Origin: Streptomyces rishiriensis
GTDB lineage: Bacteria; Actinomycetota; Actinomycetes; Streptomycetales; Streptomycetaceae
Reading direction: 5' to 3'
DNA length: 64,000 nt
Assembly: GCF_003112535.1 (NCBI RefSeq)
Contig: NZ_BEWA01000030.1
Span: forward strand, 62,001-126,000
The notes under the pieces: generated by a model
The model's input: the letters and a program-made list of their open reading frames with translations, nothing else
The model's database searches: none
What the model was told of the DNA's origin: nothing
In this document: positions 16,239 through 25,391 of the stretch, piece by piece
Position numbering within the stretch: the first letter of the stretch is position 1
Layout: every line of letters starts with the position of its first letter
Translations under genes and position numbers: made by a program

Positions 16239-18350
16239 TCAGTGCTTGTCGTCCGGCCCCGGGGAGCCCGGCGCGGTGCCGGAGCCCGAGGCGGAGCCGG
16301 AGGCGGAACCCGACGGCTCCTTGGGGCGGCCCACCTGCGCGGGGCCGCGCCGCACCGAACCCGGGGCGTTCCACTCCTGCCGCTTGCGCGCCCGCTTCCT
16401 CGCCGCCTCGGACGACTGCAGCTGGTAGGGGACGGACGTGACCATGACGCCCGGCGTGAACAGCAGCCGCCCCTTGAGCCGCAGTGCGCTCTGGTTGTGC
16501 AGCAGGTGCTCGTACCAGTGGCCCACCACGTACTCGGGGATGATCACCGACACCGCGTCGCGCGGCGACTCCCGGCGCAGGCTCTTGACGTACTCGATGA
16601 CCGGTCGCGTGACCTCGCGGTAGGGCGAGTCCAGCACCTTCAGCGGCACGTCGATCCCGCGCCGCTCCCACTCCTCGCGCAGCGCCTTGGTCTCGGTCGG
16701 GTCGACGTTGACGGTGAGCGCCTCCAGGGTGTCGGAGCGCATCAGCTTGGCGTAGGCGAGGGCGCGCAGCGTCGGGCGGTGGATCTTGGAGATCAGCAGC
16801 ACCGAGTGGACGCGCGAGGGGCGGACGCTGTCGTCGCTGGGGCCCTCGGGGGCGGCGATCTCGGCGGCGACGCCGTCGTAGTGGCGGCGGATCGCGGTCA
16901 TCGTCCCGTAGAAGATCACCATGCCGAGCAGGGCGACCCAGGCGCCGTGCGTGAACTTGGTGAGGAGGACGACGACCAACACCAGGCCGGTGAAGAAGGC
17001 GCCGAAGGTGTTGATCGCACGCGAGCGGACCATGTGACGGCGCTTGGCCTGGTCGGTCTCGGTGGCCAGGAGGCGGTTCCAGTGGCGGACCATGCCGGTC
17101 TGGCTCAGCGTGAACGACACGAACACGCCGACGATGTAGAGCTGGATCAGCCGGGTGGAGTCGGCGCCGTAGATGACGACCAGCAGCATGGCCGTGCCGG
17201 CGAGCAGCACGATGCCGTTGGAGAAGGCGAGACGGTCGCCGCGGGTGTGCAGCTGGCGAGGCAGGTAGCGGTCCTGGGCGAGGATCGAGCCGAGCACCGG
17301 GAAGCCGTTGTAGGCGGTGTTGGCCGCCAGGAACAGCACCAGGGCGGTGGCGGCGGCGAGCACGACGAAGAAGAAGCTGCCCTTGCCGAAGACGGCCTCG
17401 GCGACCTGGGTGATCACCGGGTTCTGCACGTAGCCGGCGCCGACGCCGACCCCGTTCTTCAGCAGGTCGGTGGCCGGGTTCTCGGCCATCCGGACCTTGG
17501 TGACCAGGGCCAGGACGATGATCCCGCAGAACATGGTGACGGCCAGCAGCCCCATCGCCGCGAGCGTGGTCGCCGCGTTCTTCGACTTGGGCTTGCGGAA
17601 GGCCGGCACGCCGTTGGAGATCGCCTCGACGCCGGTGAGCGCGGCGCAGCCGGAGGAGAAGGCGCGCAGCAGCAGGAAGACCAGGGCGAAACCGGCCAGG
17701 CCCTGGTGCTCGGCCTTGATCGTGTACTGGGAGGTCGGGGCATGCATCGTGTCGCCGAGGACCAGCCCGCGGAAGGCCCCCCAGGCGATCATGATGAAGA
17801 CGCCCGCGACGAACACGTAGGTGGGGATCGCGAAGAGCTTGCCGGACTCCTTGACGCCGCGCAGGTTCATCAGCGTCAGCAGCACGATGACGGCGACCGC
17901 GCAGGCCACCTTGTGCTCGACGACGAACGGGATCGCGGAGCCGAGGTTCTCGATGCCGGAGGAGATGGAGACGGCGACGGTGAGGACGTAGTCGACGAGC
18001 AGCGCGCTGGCCACCGTCAGCCCGGCCTTGGGGCCGAGGTTGGTGGTGGCGACCTCGTAGTCGCCGCCACCGCTGGGATAGGCGTGGACGTTCTGTCGGT
18101 AGGAGGCGACCACCGTGAACATCAGCACGACGACCGCGAGGGCGATCCACGGGCTGAAGTGGTAGGCCGACACGCCCGCGATGGACAGGACCAGCAGCAC
18201 CTCCCCGGGCGCATAGGCCACGGAGGACAGCGGGTCGGAAGCGAAAACGGGTAGGGCGATGCGCTTCGACAGGAGCGTTTCTCCTAGTCGATCACTGCGC
18301 AGTGCACGCCCGATCAGAATCCGTTTGGGCACGTCGGTCAGTTTGGACAC
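16239..18350 (-). CDS. KimA-like APC-family potassium permease
   Basis: A 703-aa APC-superfamily transporter. The N-terminal region (RILIGRALRS, ALPVFASDPLSSVAYAPGE, SYRQNVHAYPSGGGDYEV, LLVDYILTV-like segments) closely resembles the B. subtilis K+/H+ symporter KimA (YdaO). About 12 membrane helices are followed by a roughly 200-residue cytoplasmic domain and a Gly/Ser/Pro tail. KimA imports K+ and is inhibited by c-di-AMP; K+ as substrate here is inferred from similarity and from the divergent TrkA pair. GTG 18350 is chosen by family start; GTG 18377 or 18389 is possible. Confidence 0.8.
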   Translation of the reverse strand: MSKLTDVPKRILIGRALRSDRLGETLLSKRIALPVFASDPLSSVAYAPGEVLLVLSIAGVSAYHFSPWIALAVVVLMFTVVASYRQNVHAYPSGGGDYEVATTNLGPKAGLTVASALLVDYVLTVAVSISSGIENLGSAIPFVVEHKVACAVAVIVLLTLMNLRGVKESGKLFAIPTYVFVAGVFIMIAWGAFRGLVLGDTMHAPTSQYTIKAEHQGLAGFALVFLLLRAFSSGCAALTGVEAISNGVPAFRKPKSKNAATTLAAMGLLAVTMFCGIIVLALVTKVRMAENPATDLLKNGVGVGAGYVQNPVITQVAEAVFGKGSFFFVVLAAATALVLFLAANTAYNGFPVLGSILAQDRYLPRQLHTRGDRLAFSNGIVLLAGTAMLLVVIYGADSTRLIQLYIVGVFVSFTLSQTGMVRHWNRLLATETDQAKRRHMVRSRAINTFGAFFTGLVLVVVLLTKFTHGAWVALLGMVIFYGTMTAIRRHYDGVAAEIAAPEGPSDDSVRPSRVHSVLLISKIHRPTLRALAYAKLMRSDTLEALTVNVDPTETKALREEWERRGIDVPLKVLDSPYREVTRPVIEYVKSLRRESPRDAVSVIIPEYVVGHWYEHLLHNQSALRLKGRLLFTPGVMVTSVPYQLQSSEAARKRARKRQEWNAPGSVRRGPAQVGRPKEPSGSASGSASGSGTAPGSPGPDDKH

Positions 18351-18534
18351 AACAGAGGATCGTAGGCCTTCGAACACGGGACCGCCCACCCTCCCCCGGG
18401 CTCAGCCGGGTGACAGGTCGCCGCGTCTGCCTCCCGAGTGAAATCGGCCGGCCCCGGGTTGCGGATTCCGCAGGCCCGTCGATCGGCATGGCTATATGAC
18501 AATCCCCCGCCCGCTGACGCCCTTCGGAGGGTCC

Positions 18535-18630
18535 ATGCACACGACCGCGGAGATCATCGGCGCCGTCGGCACCCTCGTCGGCCTTGGAATCCTTACCTAC
18601 CTGAGTGTCTGGAGCATCAGCCGGCGTTAG
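18535..18630 (+). CDS. 31-aa single-pass membrane peptide
   Basis: ATG 18535 follows GGAGG with 4 bases spacing and encodes 31 residues: a short polar start, a single hydrophobic helix (IIGAVGTLVGLGILTYLSVW) and a basic end SISRR. It lies between the divergent KimA-like permease and the TrkA pair, 158 bases before the latter. The length resembles KdpF-like accessory peptides but the sequence does not. A role in K+ transport is only suggested by location. It is too short for routine gene calling. Confidence 0.65.
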   Translation: MHTTAEIIGAVGTLVGLGILTYLSVWSISRR

Positions 18631-18788
18631 ATCGGGCGAACCGCGCGCCGACCGTGCACAGGGGTGCCCTGCGAGGACCGCGCGTGTGTAGCTTGGGCGG
18701 CGGTCTGAGACCCTGTTCAGGGCCGAGCGCCATGGCCAGGCCAGAAAACTTATGGACTTCTTTACTTCTTGACCTCGGAAGGACGGTC

Positions 18789-19457
18789 GTGCACATCGTC
18801 ATCATGGGCTGCGGCAGAGTGGGTTCCGCTCTCGCGCAGACCCTGGAGCAACAGGGGCACACGGTCGCCGTGATCGACCAGGACCCCACCGCCTTCCGAC
18901 GACTCGGCTCCGGTTTCGGCGGCCGTCGTGTCACCGGGGTCGGCTTCGACCAGGACACCCTGCGCGAGGCCGGGATCGAGGAGGCCGGTGCGTTCGCCGC
19001 CGTCTCCAGCGGCGACAACTCCAACATCATCGCCGCCCGCGTGGCCCGCGAGATGTTCGGCATCGAGAACGTCGCCGCCCGTATCTACGACCCGCGTCGC
19101 GCCGAGGTCTACCAGCGTCTGGGCATCCCCACCGTCGCCACCGTCCGCTGGACGGCCGACCAGATGCTGCGCCGGCTGCTGCCCTCGGGTGCGGAGCCGC
19201 TGTGGCGCGACCCCACCGGCGGCGTCCAGCTCGCCGAGGTGCACGCCGCCGCGTCCTGGGTCGGCCACAAGATCAGCAAGCTGCAGGAGGAGACGGGCGT
19301 CCGCGTGGCGTTCCTGACCCGCCTCGGCGAGGCGATCCTGCCCACCTCGCAGACGGTCCTCCAGGAGGGCGACCTGGTGCACGTGATGCTGCGCACCGAC
19401 GAGGTCGAGAAGGTCGAGGCCTCGTTCGCCGAGGGCCCCAAGGAGGACGGTCACTGA
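18789..19457 (+). CDS. TrkA-family RCK protein (first of two)
   Basis: A 222-aa cytoplasmic K+-transport regulator: TrkA-N Rossmann domain with IVIMGCGRVGSALAQ (residues 3-17) and Asp in VIDQDP for NAD(H) binding, followed by a TrkA-C domain from about 140. GTG 18789 has GGAAGGA upstream. The stop overlaps the next start as TGATG, so the two are co-translated. RCK proteins gate Trk/Ktr-type channels, but no TrkH/KtrB gene is visible; the divergent KimA-like permease is the only transporter nearby. Confidence 0.88.
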   Translation: MHIVIMGCGRVGSALAQTLEQQGHTVAVIDQDPTAFRRLGSGFGGRRVTGVGFDQDTLREAGIEEAGAFAAVSSGDNSNIIAARVAREMFGIENVAARIYDPRRAEVYQRLGIPTVATVRWTADQMLRRLLPSGAEPLWRDPTGGVQLAEVHAAASWVGHKISKLQEETGVRVAFLTRLGEAILPTSQTVLQEGDLVHVMLRTDEVEKVEASFAEGPKEDGH

Positions 19458-20134
19458 TGAGGGTCGCCATTGCCGGAGCCGGCGCCGTCGGCCGTTCGAT
19501 CGCCGGCGAACTGCTGGAGAACGGCCACGAGGTCCTGCTCGTCGACAAGGCGCCGACCGCCATCTCGGTCGAGCGCGTCCCCCAGGCGGAGTGGCTGCTG
19601 GCCGACGCCTGCGAGATCACCTCGCTGGACGAGGCCGCGCTCCAGCGCTGCAACGTGGTGATCGCCGCCACCGGCGACGACAAGGTCAACCTCGTCGTCT
19701 CGCTGCTGGCCAAGACGGAGTACGGCGTCCCGCGCGTCGTCGCCCGCGTCAACAACCCGAAGAACGAGTGGCTCTTCAACGAGTCCTGGGGCGTGGACGT
19801 GGCCGTGTCGACCCCGCGCCTGATGTCGGCCCTGGTCGAGGAGGCGGTGAGCGTCGGCGACCTGGTCCGGCTGCTGCGCTTCAGCCACGGCGACGCCAAC
19901 CTCGTCGAGCTGACCCTGCCCGAGGAGTCGGCGCTGGCCGGCACCCAGGTCGGCGACGTGGAGTGGCCGGAGGACACCTCCCTGGTCACCATCATCCGCG
20001 GCACCCGGGTCCTGACGCCGACCCGGGAGGACTCGCTCGAACCGGGCGACGAGCTGCTCTTCGTGGCCGCCCAGGCCAGGGAGGAGCAGCTGGAGGACCT
20101 GCTGTCGGTCCGCAAGGAGGACACCGGCGGCTGA
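19457..20134 (+). CDS. TrkA-family RCK protein (second of two)
   Basis: A 225-aa paralogue of the upstream protein with VAIAGAGAVGRSIAGELLE (residues 3-21) and VDKAP in the nucleotide pocket, then a TrkA-C domain (residues about 135-220). The start overlaps the previous stop. The pair probably forms a hetero-oligomeric RCK ring sensing NAD(H)/ATP or c-di-AMP. A strong terminator follows. Confidence 0.88.
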   Translation: MRVAIAGAGAVGRSIAGELLENGHEVLLVDKAPTAISVERVPQAEWLLADACEITSLDEAALQRCNVVIAATGDDKVNLVVSLLAKTEYGVPRVVARVNNPKNEWLFNESWGVDVAVSTPRLMSALVEEAVSVGDLVRLLRFSHGDANLVELTLPEESALAGTQVGDVEWPEDTSLVTIIRGTRVLTPTREDSLEPGDELLFVAAQAREEQLEDLLSVRKEDTGG

Positions 20135-20158
20135 GCCCGGTCCGAGGGATACGACGAT

Positions 20159-20192
20159 GAGGGGGCGCCCGGAGATCTCCGGGCGCCCCCTC
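20159..20192. terminator. Terminator after the TrkA pair
   Basis: A 34-base perfect palindrome centred on GGAGATCTCC, with GAGGGGGCGCCC arms, 25 bases after the second trkA stop. Confidence 0.85.
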
Positions 20193-20330
20193 GTCATGCG
20201 GTCTTCCTTGCGGCCTCGCCGCTGCCCCTTTCAGCGCCCCGATCCGCACCGCTCAACCCGTCCGGCGATCGAGGACGAGGCCCGTTCAGGGCCGGAGCGA
20301 GGGTCCGGGGGCGGCAGCCCCCGGGGACGG

Positions 20331-20393
20331 CCACCGGGCCACCGGGCCACCGGGCCACCGGGCCACCGGGCCACCGGGCCACCGGGCCACCGG
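20331..20393. repeat. 8-bp tandem repeat (CCACCGGG), almost 8 copies
   Basis: Seven exact copies plus seven bases of an eighth, directly beyond the stop codon of the DUF3159 gene (20397). A unit length of 8 is not divisible by 3, consistent with a non-coding location. Such arrays expand and contract by slippage. Confidence 0.95.
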
Positions 20394-20396
20394 CAA

Positions 20397-21152
20397 CTAT
20401 CCGTCCCGACGGTGCCGCCCACCGGCCTCCGACGCCTCAGCCTCCGCGGCAGCGGCTGCGGCCTTCTCCTCCGCCTCCATCTCCGCGAACACGTCGATCG
20501 GCGCGGGCGCCTTCGCCAGGAACACCCAGGTCAGCCAGACGGCGAGCAGGAACGGCGGGATCTTCAGCGCCACGAGCACCCAGCCCAGCTGCGCGGTGTT
20601 CGCCCACCAGTAGAGCGGGAAGAGGATCGCGCACTTGGCCAGCAGGATCAGCCCCCACGCCCAACTGGCCTTGGCGTAGGCCTTCTTGCGCCCGGGATTG
20701 CGGGTCCGCCAGGAGAGGTTCTCCTTGAAGACGGGGCCCAGGATCAGCCCGATCAGCGGTACCCCGCACAGGGTCGTGACGATGTAGGCAAGGGCCAGGC
20801 CCAGCGTGTAGAGCATGCCCGGCAGGTAGAAGTCCTTGGCGTTACCGGTCATCATCGCGAAGACGACGCCGAACGCGACGCCGAAGACCCCGCTGAACGC
20901 GTGCTTGACCGTGTCCTTCATGACCAGGCGGACCACGACCAGGACCAGCGACACCGCGAGCGCGGCGATCGCGGACATGTGCAGGTCCTTGTTGATCGTG
21001 AAGATCGTGACGAAGAGCAGGCCGGGCACCACCGTCTCGACCATTCCGCGGACGCCGCCGAACGCCTCGAACAGCGCGGCCTCGGTCACCGCCCGGGCGT
21101 CGGCCGCGTCCTGCGCGGTCGTGTCTTCGGTCGGCTTGTCGAGCGACGTCAC
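20397..21152 (-). CDS. DUF3159 membrane protein
   Basis: A 251-aa integral membrane protein of the DUF3159 family found across Actinobacteria. It has about six hydrophobic segments between residues 40 and 215, the family segments GGVRGMVETVVPGLLFV and NLSWRTRNPGRKKAY, and an Ala/Glu-rich cytoplasmic tail. Its ATG lies 3 bases after the stop of the OB-fold gene, so the two are translationally coupled. Function unknown. Confidence 0.85.
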   Translation of the reverse strand: MTSLDKPTEDTTAQDAADARAVTEAALFEAFGGVRGMVETVVPGLLFVTIFTINKDLHMSAIAALAVSLVLVVVRLVMKDTVKHAFSGVFGVAFGVVFAMMTGNAKDFYLPGMLYTLGLALAYIVTTLCGVPLIGLILGPVFKENLSWRTRNPGRKKAYAKASWAWGLILLAKCAILFPLYWWANTAQLGWVLVALKIPPFLLAVWLTWVFLAKAPAPIDVFAEMEAEEKAAAAAAEAEASEAGGRHRRDG

Positions 21153-21155
21153 CGG

Positions 21156-21554
21156 CTACTCCCTACCCAGGGGTCTCAGTTCGTACTTGGGGTTGAACAG
21201 CACCCGACGGCCACGGCTCATGGAGACCCGGCCCGATGCGATGAGCTTGCGCCCCGGTTCTATGCCCACGATGGAGCGCCTGCCCAGCCACACCACGTCG
21301 AGTGCCGCGGTGCCGTCGAACAGCTCGGCCTCCAGGGCCGGGACTCCGGCGCGCGGCCGCAGGGTAACCGTGCGCAAGGTACCAGTAACGGTGACGATCT
21401 GCCGGTCCTGGCAGTCCCCGATCCGCGTGCAGCCGGCCGTCTCGGCGTCCTCTCGCAGCTCCTCGGACTCCAGGTCCTCCTGCGACGAGGAGAGCCGGTC
21501 GAGCATGCGCCGGAACCGGCCGACCGGCTTTTCGGAACGAGGAACAGCGCTCAT
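21156..21554 (-). CDS. OB-fold nucleic-acid-binding domain protein
   Basis: A 132-aa protein. A short basic N-terminus (RFRRMLDRLSS) is followed by an OB-fold (about 50-130: VTVTGTLRTVTLRPRAGVPA, LEAELFDGTAALDVVWLG, IVGIEPGRKLIASGRV). The segments resemble tRNA-anticodon/RecG-type OB domains. ATG 21554 is chosen; the longer upstream frame is low-complexity Gly/Arg/Pro. It is coupled to DUF3159 in a conserved actinobacterial pair. The role is not established. Confidence 0.82.
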   Translation of the reverse strand: MSAVPRSEKPVGRFRRMLDRLSSSQEDLESEELREDAETAGCTRIGDCQDRQIVTVTGTLRTVTLRPRAGVPALEAELFDGTAALDVVWLGRRSIVGIEPGRKLIASGRVSMSRGRRVLFNPKYELRPLGRE

Positions 21555-21732
21555 ATCTGAAGCGTACCGGGGCCCGCCGACAGAGCCGTACCCGCGGCCG
21601 CGCCCCTGCCGCACCGGAGGCCGTCGCCATGGCGGCCCGCCGTACCCGCACCCGTGTCCCTGTCCCGCGTCCGGGTCCGGCTCCGGGTCCGGGTCCGAGG
21701 CCACGGGGCCTTCCGCACGGCCTCCCCACGAC

Positions 21733-22449
21733 CTACCGCTCGAACCGGTATCCCATCCCGGGCTCCGTGACGAAGTGCCTCGGATGCGAGGGATCCGCCT
21801 CCAGCTTGCGTCTGAGCTGTGCCATGTACACCCGCAGATAGTTCGTCTCCGTCCCGTACGACGGCCCCCACACCTCCTGCAGCAGCTGCTTCTGGCTGAC
21901 CAGGCGGCCGGTGTTGCGCACCAGGACCTCCAGCAGATGCCACTCCGTGGGCGTCAGCCGGACGTCTCTCCCGGCCCGGTTGACCTTCTTCGCGGCGAGG
22001 TCCACGGTGAACTCGTCGGTCTCCACCAGGACCTCGTCCTCGCCGCCCCCGCCGGGCTCGGCGCGGCGGACGGCGGCCCGCAGCCGGGCCAGCAGCTCGT
22101 CCATGCCGAACGGCTTGGTGACGTAGTCGTCGGCGCCCGCGTCGAGCGCCTCGACCTTCTCGTCGGAGGAGTGGCGGGCGGACAGCACCAGGATCGGCAC
22201 CCTGGTCCAGCCGCGCAGCCCCTTGATCACCTCCACGCCGTCCATGTCCGGCAGTCCGAGGTCCAGGACGACCACGTCCGGGTGACGGGCGGCGGCGAGC
22301 CGGAGGGCGGTGGCGCCGTCGTGGGCGGCGTCGACCTCGTACTTGCGGGCCTTGAGGTTGATCACGAGGGCGCGCACGATCTGCGGCTCGTCGTCGATCA
22401 CGAGCACCCTCGTGGGGGCCTGGGGTGTCCCCCCAGCCGGGCTCAGCAT
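21733..22449 (-). CDS. kdpE: KdpE response regulator
   Basis: A 238-aa OmpR/PhoB-type regulator. The receiver starts VLVIDDEPQIVRAL (acidic DDE), with the phospho-acceptor Asp in VVVLDLGLPDMDG and Lys in DYVTKPFGMDE. The DNA-binding winged helix (LTPTEWHLLEVLVRNTGRLV and GMGYRFER) closes it. The ATG overlaps the kdpD stop by 7 bases. KdpDE normally activates the high-affinity K+ pump kdpFABC; that operon is not in this window. Confidence 0.92.
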   Translation of the reverse strand: MLSPAGGTPQAPTRVLVIDDEPQIVRALVINLKARKYEVDAAHDGATALRLAAARHPDVVVLDLGLPDMDGVEVIKGLRGWTRVPILVLSARHSSDEKVEALDAGADDYVTKPFGMDELLARLRAAVRRAEPGGGGEDEVLVETDEFTVDLAAKKVNRAGRDVRLTPTEWHLLEVLVRNTGRLVSQKQLLQEVWGPSYGTETNYLRVYMAQLRRKLEADPSHPRHFVTEPGMGYRFER

Positions 22450-25076
22450 GAGGCCTGCCTTTCAGGTCCTACGGGTCCTACTGGTCTTCCGGGCCTTACT
22501 GGTCCAACGGGTTGCGACGCGGGGTCCGGGCCGGGGTGCGACCCGGCGTCCGGGCCTGGCGGTGCCCCGGGGCCCCGTCCGGCCGCGCGGAGGGTGAGGA
22601 CCATGGTGAGCCCTCCGCCGGGGGTGTCCTCCGCCTCGAGGGTGCCGCCCATGGCCTCGGCGAAGCCCCGGGCGACCGCGAGGCCCAGCCCCACTCCGGC
22701 CCCGCGCGGAGCGTCGCCGTAGCGCTGGAAGGGGGCGAATATCCGCTCCTTGGCCTCGTCGGGGACGCCGGGCCCGCGGTCCACGACCCGCACCTCCACC
22801 CGGTCGGACAGGGCGCTCGCCGAGACCAGGACGGGTGCGTCGCCCGGGCTGTACTTGACGGCGTTCTCCACCAGGTTGGCGACCGACCGCTCCAGCAGCC
22901 CGGCGTCGACGGCGACCATCGGCAGCGTCTCGGGGATGTCGAGCTCGACGCTCGCCTGCGGGTCGGGCACTCCGCCCAGCGCCATCGGCACCACCTCGTC
23001 GAGGTCGGTCTCGCGGATGATCGGCGTGACCGTGCCCGTCTGGAGGCGGGACATGTCCAGCAGGTTGCCCACCAGGTGGTCGAGGCGGTCCGCGCCGTCC
23101 TCGATGCCTTCCAGCAGCGCCGCCCGGTCCTCCTCGGACCAGGCCACGTCGTCGGACCTGAGGCTCGACACGGCCGCCTTGATCCCGGCCAGCGGTGTGC
23201 GCAGGTCATGACTGACGGCGGCCAGCAGCGCCGTGCGGATGCGGTTGCCCTCGGCCAGCGCGCGGGACTGGTCGGCCTCCTCCTGCAACCGCCGCCGGTC
23301 CAGCACGACGACCGCCTGCGCGGCGAACGCGGCCAGCACGCGGCGGTCCTCCGCGGGCAGCACCCGCCCGGTGAGCGCCAGGGCCGTGCGGTCGCCGACC
23401 GGCACCTCGACGTCGGCGTCGTCGGGCCGTTCGACCGGTCGCCCGAAGCCGACGTGGCCGGCCCTGGTCCACGGCGAGCGGTCGTCCGCCCGCTCCAGCA
23501 GCGCCGCCGACTCCATCCCGAAGGTCTCCCGCACCCGCTCCAGCAGCGCCTCCAGGCTGGTCTCGCCCCGCAGGACGTTGCCCGCCAGGTAGGACAGGAT
23601 CTCCGACTCGGCCCGCAGCCGGGCCGCCTGGTGGGTGCGCCGGGCGGCGAGGTCCACCACCGACGCCACCGAGATCCCCACGCCGACGAAGATCACGATG
23701 GCGACGATGTTCTTGGGGTCGGCGATGGTCCAGCGGTGCAGGGGCGGCGTGTAGAAGTAGTTCAGCAGCAGCGAGCCCACGGCGGCCGAGGCCAGCGCGG
23801 GCAGCAGGCCGCCCAGCAGCGCCGCCGCCACCGTGAGCGCCAGGAACAGCAGCATGTCGTTGGCGAGACCGAGATGGACGGTGCTCAGCAGCAGCGCAAG
23901 CAGCGCCGGGCCGGCCACGCCGACCAGCCAGCCCCACATGATCCGGGCCCGCCCGAGCCGGGCCCCGCGGGCCACGGGCAGCCCGCGCCCCTTGGCGGCC
24001 TCCTCGTGGGTGACGATGTGGACGTCGAGGTCGGCCCCGGACTCCCGGGCGACCGTCGCGCCGACCCCGGGCCCGAAGACGTACTGCCAGGCCTTGCGGC
24101 GCGAGGAGCCGAGCACGATCTGGGTGGCGTTGACCCCGCGGGCGAAGTCGAGCAGCGCGGCCGGTATGTCGTCGCCGATCACGTGGTGGAAGGTGCCGCC
24201 GAGGTCCTCCGCGAGGGTGCGCTGCACCGCCAGCTCCTTGGGCGAGGCCGAGGTGAGCCCGTCGCTGCGCGCTATGTACACGGCGAGCACCTCGCCGCCG
24301 GCGCCCTTCTCCGCCAGCCGCGCCGCCCGCCGGATGAGGGTGCGCCCCTCCGGTCCGCCGGTCAGCCCGACCACGATCCGCTCGCGCGAACCCCAGATCG
24401 CCGACACCCGGTGCTCGCTGCGGTACTGCTGCAGGTACTCGTCGACCCGGTCGGCGACCCACAGCAGGGCCAGCTCGCGCAGCGCCGTGAGGTTCCCGGG
24501 CCGGAAGTAGTTGGACAGGGCCGCGTCGACCTTGTCCGGCTGGTAGACGTTGCCGTGCGCCATCCGCCGGCGCAGGGCCTGCGGCGACATGTCCACCAGC
24601 TCGATCTCGTCGGCTCGCCGGACGAACTCGTCGGGCACCGTCTCCTGCTGGCGGACGCCCGTGATGAACTCGACGACGTCGCCCAGGGACTCCAGGTGCT
24701 GGATGTTCACCGTGGAGATCACGTCGACGCCGACGGCGAGCAGTTCCTCCACGTCCTGCCAGCGCTTGGCGTTGCGCGAGCCCGGAACATTGGTGTGGGC
24801 GAGTTCGTCCACCAGGGCGACCTTCGGGGCGCGGGCGAGGACGGTGTCCACGTCCATCTCGGTGAAGACGGCGCCCCGGTACTCCAGCTCGCGGCGCGGG
24901 ATCTCCTCCAGCCCGTGCAGCATCACCTCGGTGCGCCGGCGGCCGTGATGCTCGACGAACGCCGCCACGCAGTCCGTGCCGCGCTCCACCCGGCGATGGG
25001 CCTCGGACAGCATGGCGTACGTCTTGCCCACGCCAGGTGCGGCGCCGAGGTAGATCCGAAGCTTGCCGCGTGCCAT
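22443..25076 (-). CDS. kdpD: KdpD osmosensitive K+ sensor histidine kinase
   Basis: An 877-aa kinase. The N-terminal KdpD domain has Walker A GAAPGVGKT (11-19) and VALVDELAHTNVPGSRN, then a universal-stress-protein-like region. Four clustered membrane helices follow (about 385-485), a GAF-like segment, the H-box AVSHDLRTPLAGIKAAVS and the ATPase boxes (NLVENAVKYS, DRGPGVPDEAKERIF, GVGLGLAVARGF). In other bacteria the N-terminus also senses c-di-AMP. The C-terminal tail is Gly/Pro repetitive. It is first in the operon with kdpE. Confidence 0.92.
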   Translation of the reverse strand: MARGKLRIYLGAAPGVGKTYAMLSEAHRRVERGTDCVAAFVEHHGRRRTEVMLHGLEEIPRRELEYRGAVFTEMDVDTVLARAPKVALVDELAHTNVPGSRNAKRWQDVEELLAVGVDVISTVNIQHLESLGDVVEFITGVRQQETVPDEFVRRADEIELVDMSPQALRRRMAHGNVYQPDKVDAALSNYFRPGNLTALRELALLWVADRVDEYLQQYRSEHRVSAIWGSRERIVVGLTGGPEGRTLIRRAARLAEKGAGGEVLAVYIARSDGLTSASPKELAVQRTLAEDLGGTFHHVIGDDIPAALLDFARGVNATQIVLGSSRRKAWQYVFGPGVGATVARESGADLDVHIVTHEEAAKGRGLPVARGARLGRARIMWGWLVGVAGPALLALLLSTVHLGLANDMLLFLALTVAAALLGGLLPALASAAVGSLLLNYFYTPPLHRWTIADPKNIVAIVIFVGVGISVASVVDLAARRTHQAARLRAESEILSYLAGNVLRGETSLEALLERVRETFGMESAALLERADDRSPWTRAGHVGFGRPVERPDDADVEVPVGDRTALALTGRVLPAEDRRVLAAFAAQAVVVLDRRRLQEEADQSRALAEGNRIRTALLAAVSHDLRTPLAGIKAAVSSLRSDDVAWSEEDRAALLEGIEDGADRLDHLVGNLLDMSRLQTGTVTPIIRETDLDEVVPMALGGVPDPQASVELDIPETLPMVAVDAGLLERSVANLVENAVKYSPGDAPVLVSASALSDRVEVRVVDRGPGVPDEAKERIFAPFQRYGDAPRGAGVGLGLAVARGFAEAMGGTLEAEDTPGGGLTMVLTLRAAGRGPGAPPGPDAGSHPGPDPASQPVGPVRPGRPVGPVGPERQASC

Positions 25077-25391
25077 GGCCTCATTGTCTTCCTGTCATTG
25101 CTGCCTACGCAGCGTCGACCTTACGGCCAACATTTCCGGGACGAGGGGCGAGCCGAGGGGCGGGGCGCGCCTTTGACGCAACCCTGACGCCTGGCGGACG
25201 CCTGCGCCCCTCAGCCCTTCATCGGTCGAGCCCCCCGCATCGGTTCACGCGGGCTCATCGCGATGCCCAGCCGGTTGTGCAACGGCGGCGGGGAGCATGC
25301 CGAAGGGCCGCACCCCCGGTGGGGATGCGGCCCTGTCAGCCGTGCGTTCCGCCGACGAGTCGGGCAGTCGGCGTTTCAGTGGGCAGGCGGG
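25077..25391. other. Intergenic region upstream of kdpD
   Basis: About 315 bases between kdpD and the DUF3710 gene. It holds the DUF3710 terminator and, nearer kdpD, the presumed kdpDE promoter. No coding sense or recognisable operator was seen. Confidence 0.6.
25304..25334 (-). terminator. Terminator after DUF3710 gene
   Basis: AGGGCCGCA-CCCC and GGGG-A-TGCGGCCCT arms around CGGT, 58 bases beyond the DUF3710 stop. Confidence 0.8.

Noticed and set aside
20331..20393. CRISPR-like array
   Set aside because: The 8-bp units are contiguous with no spacers and no cas genes are near, so this is a simple tandem repeat.
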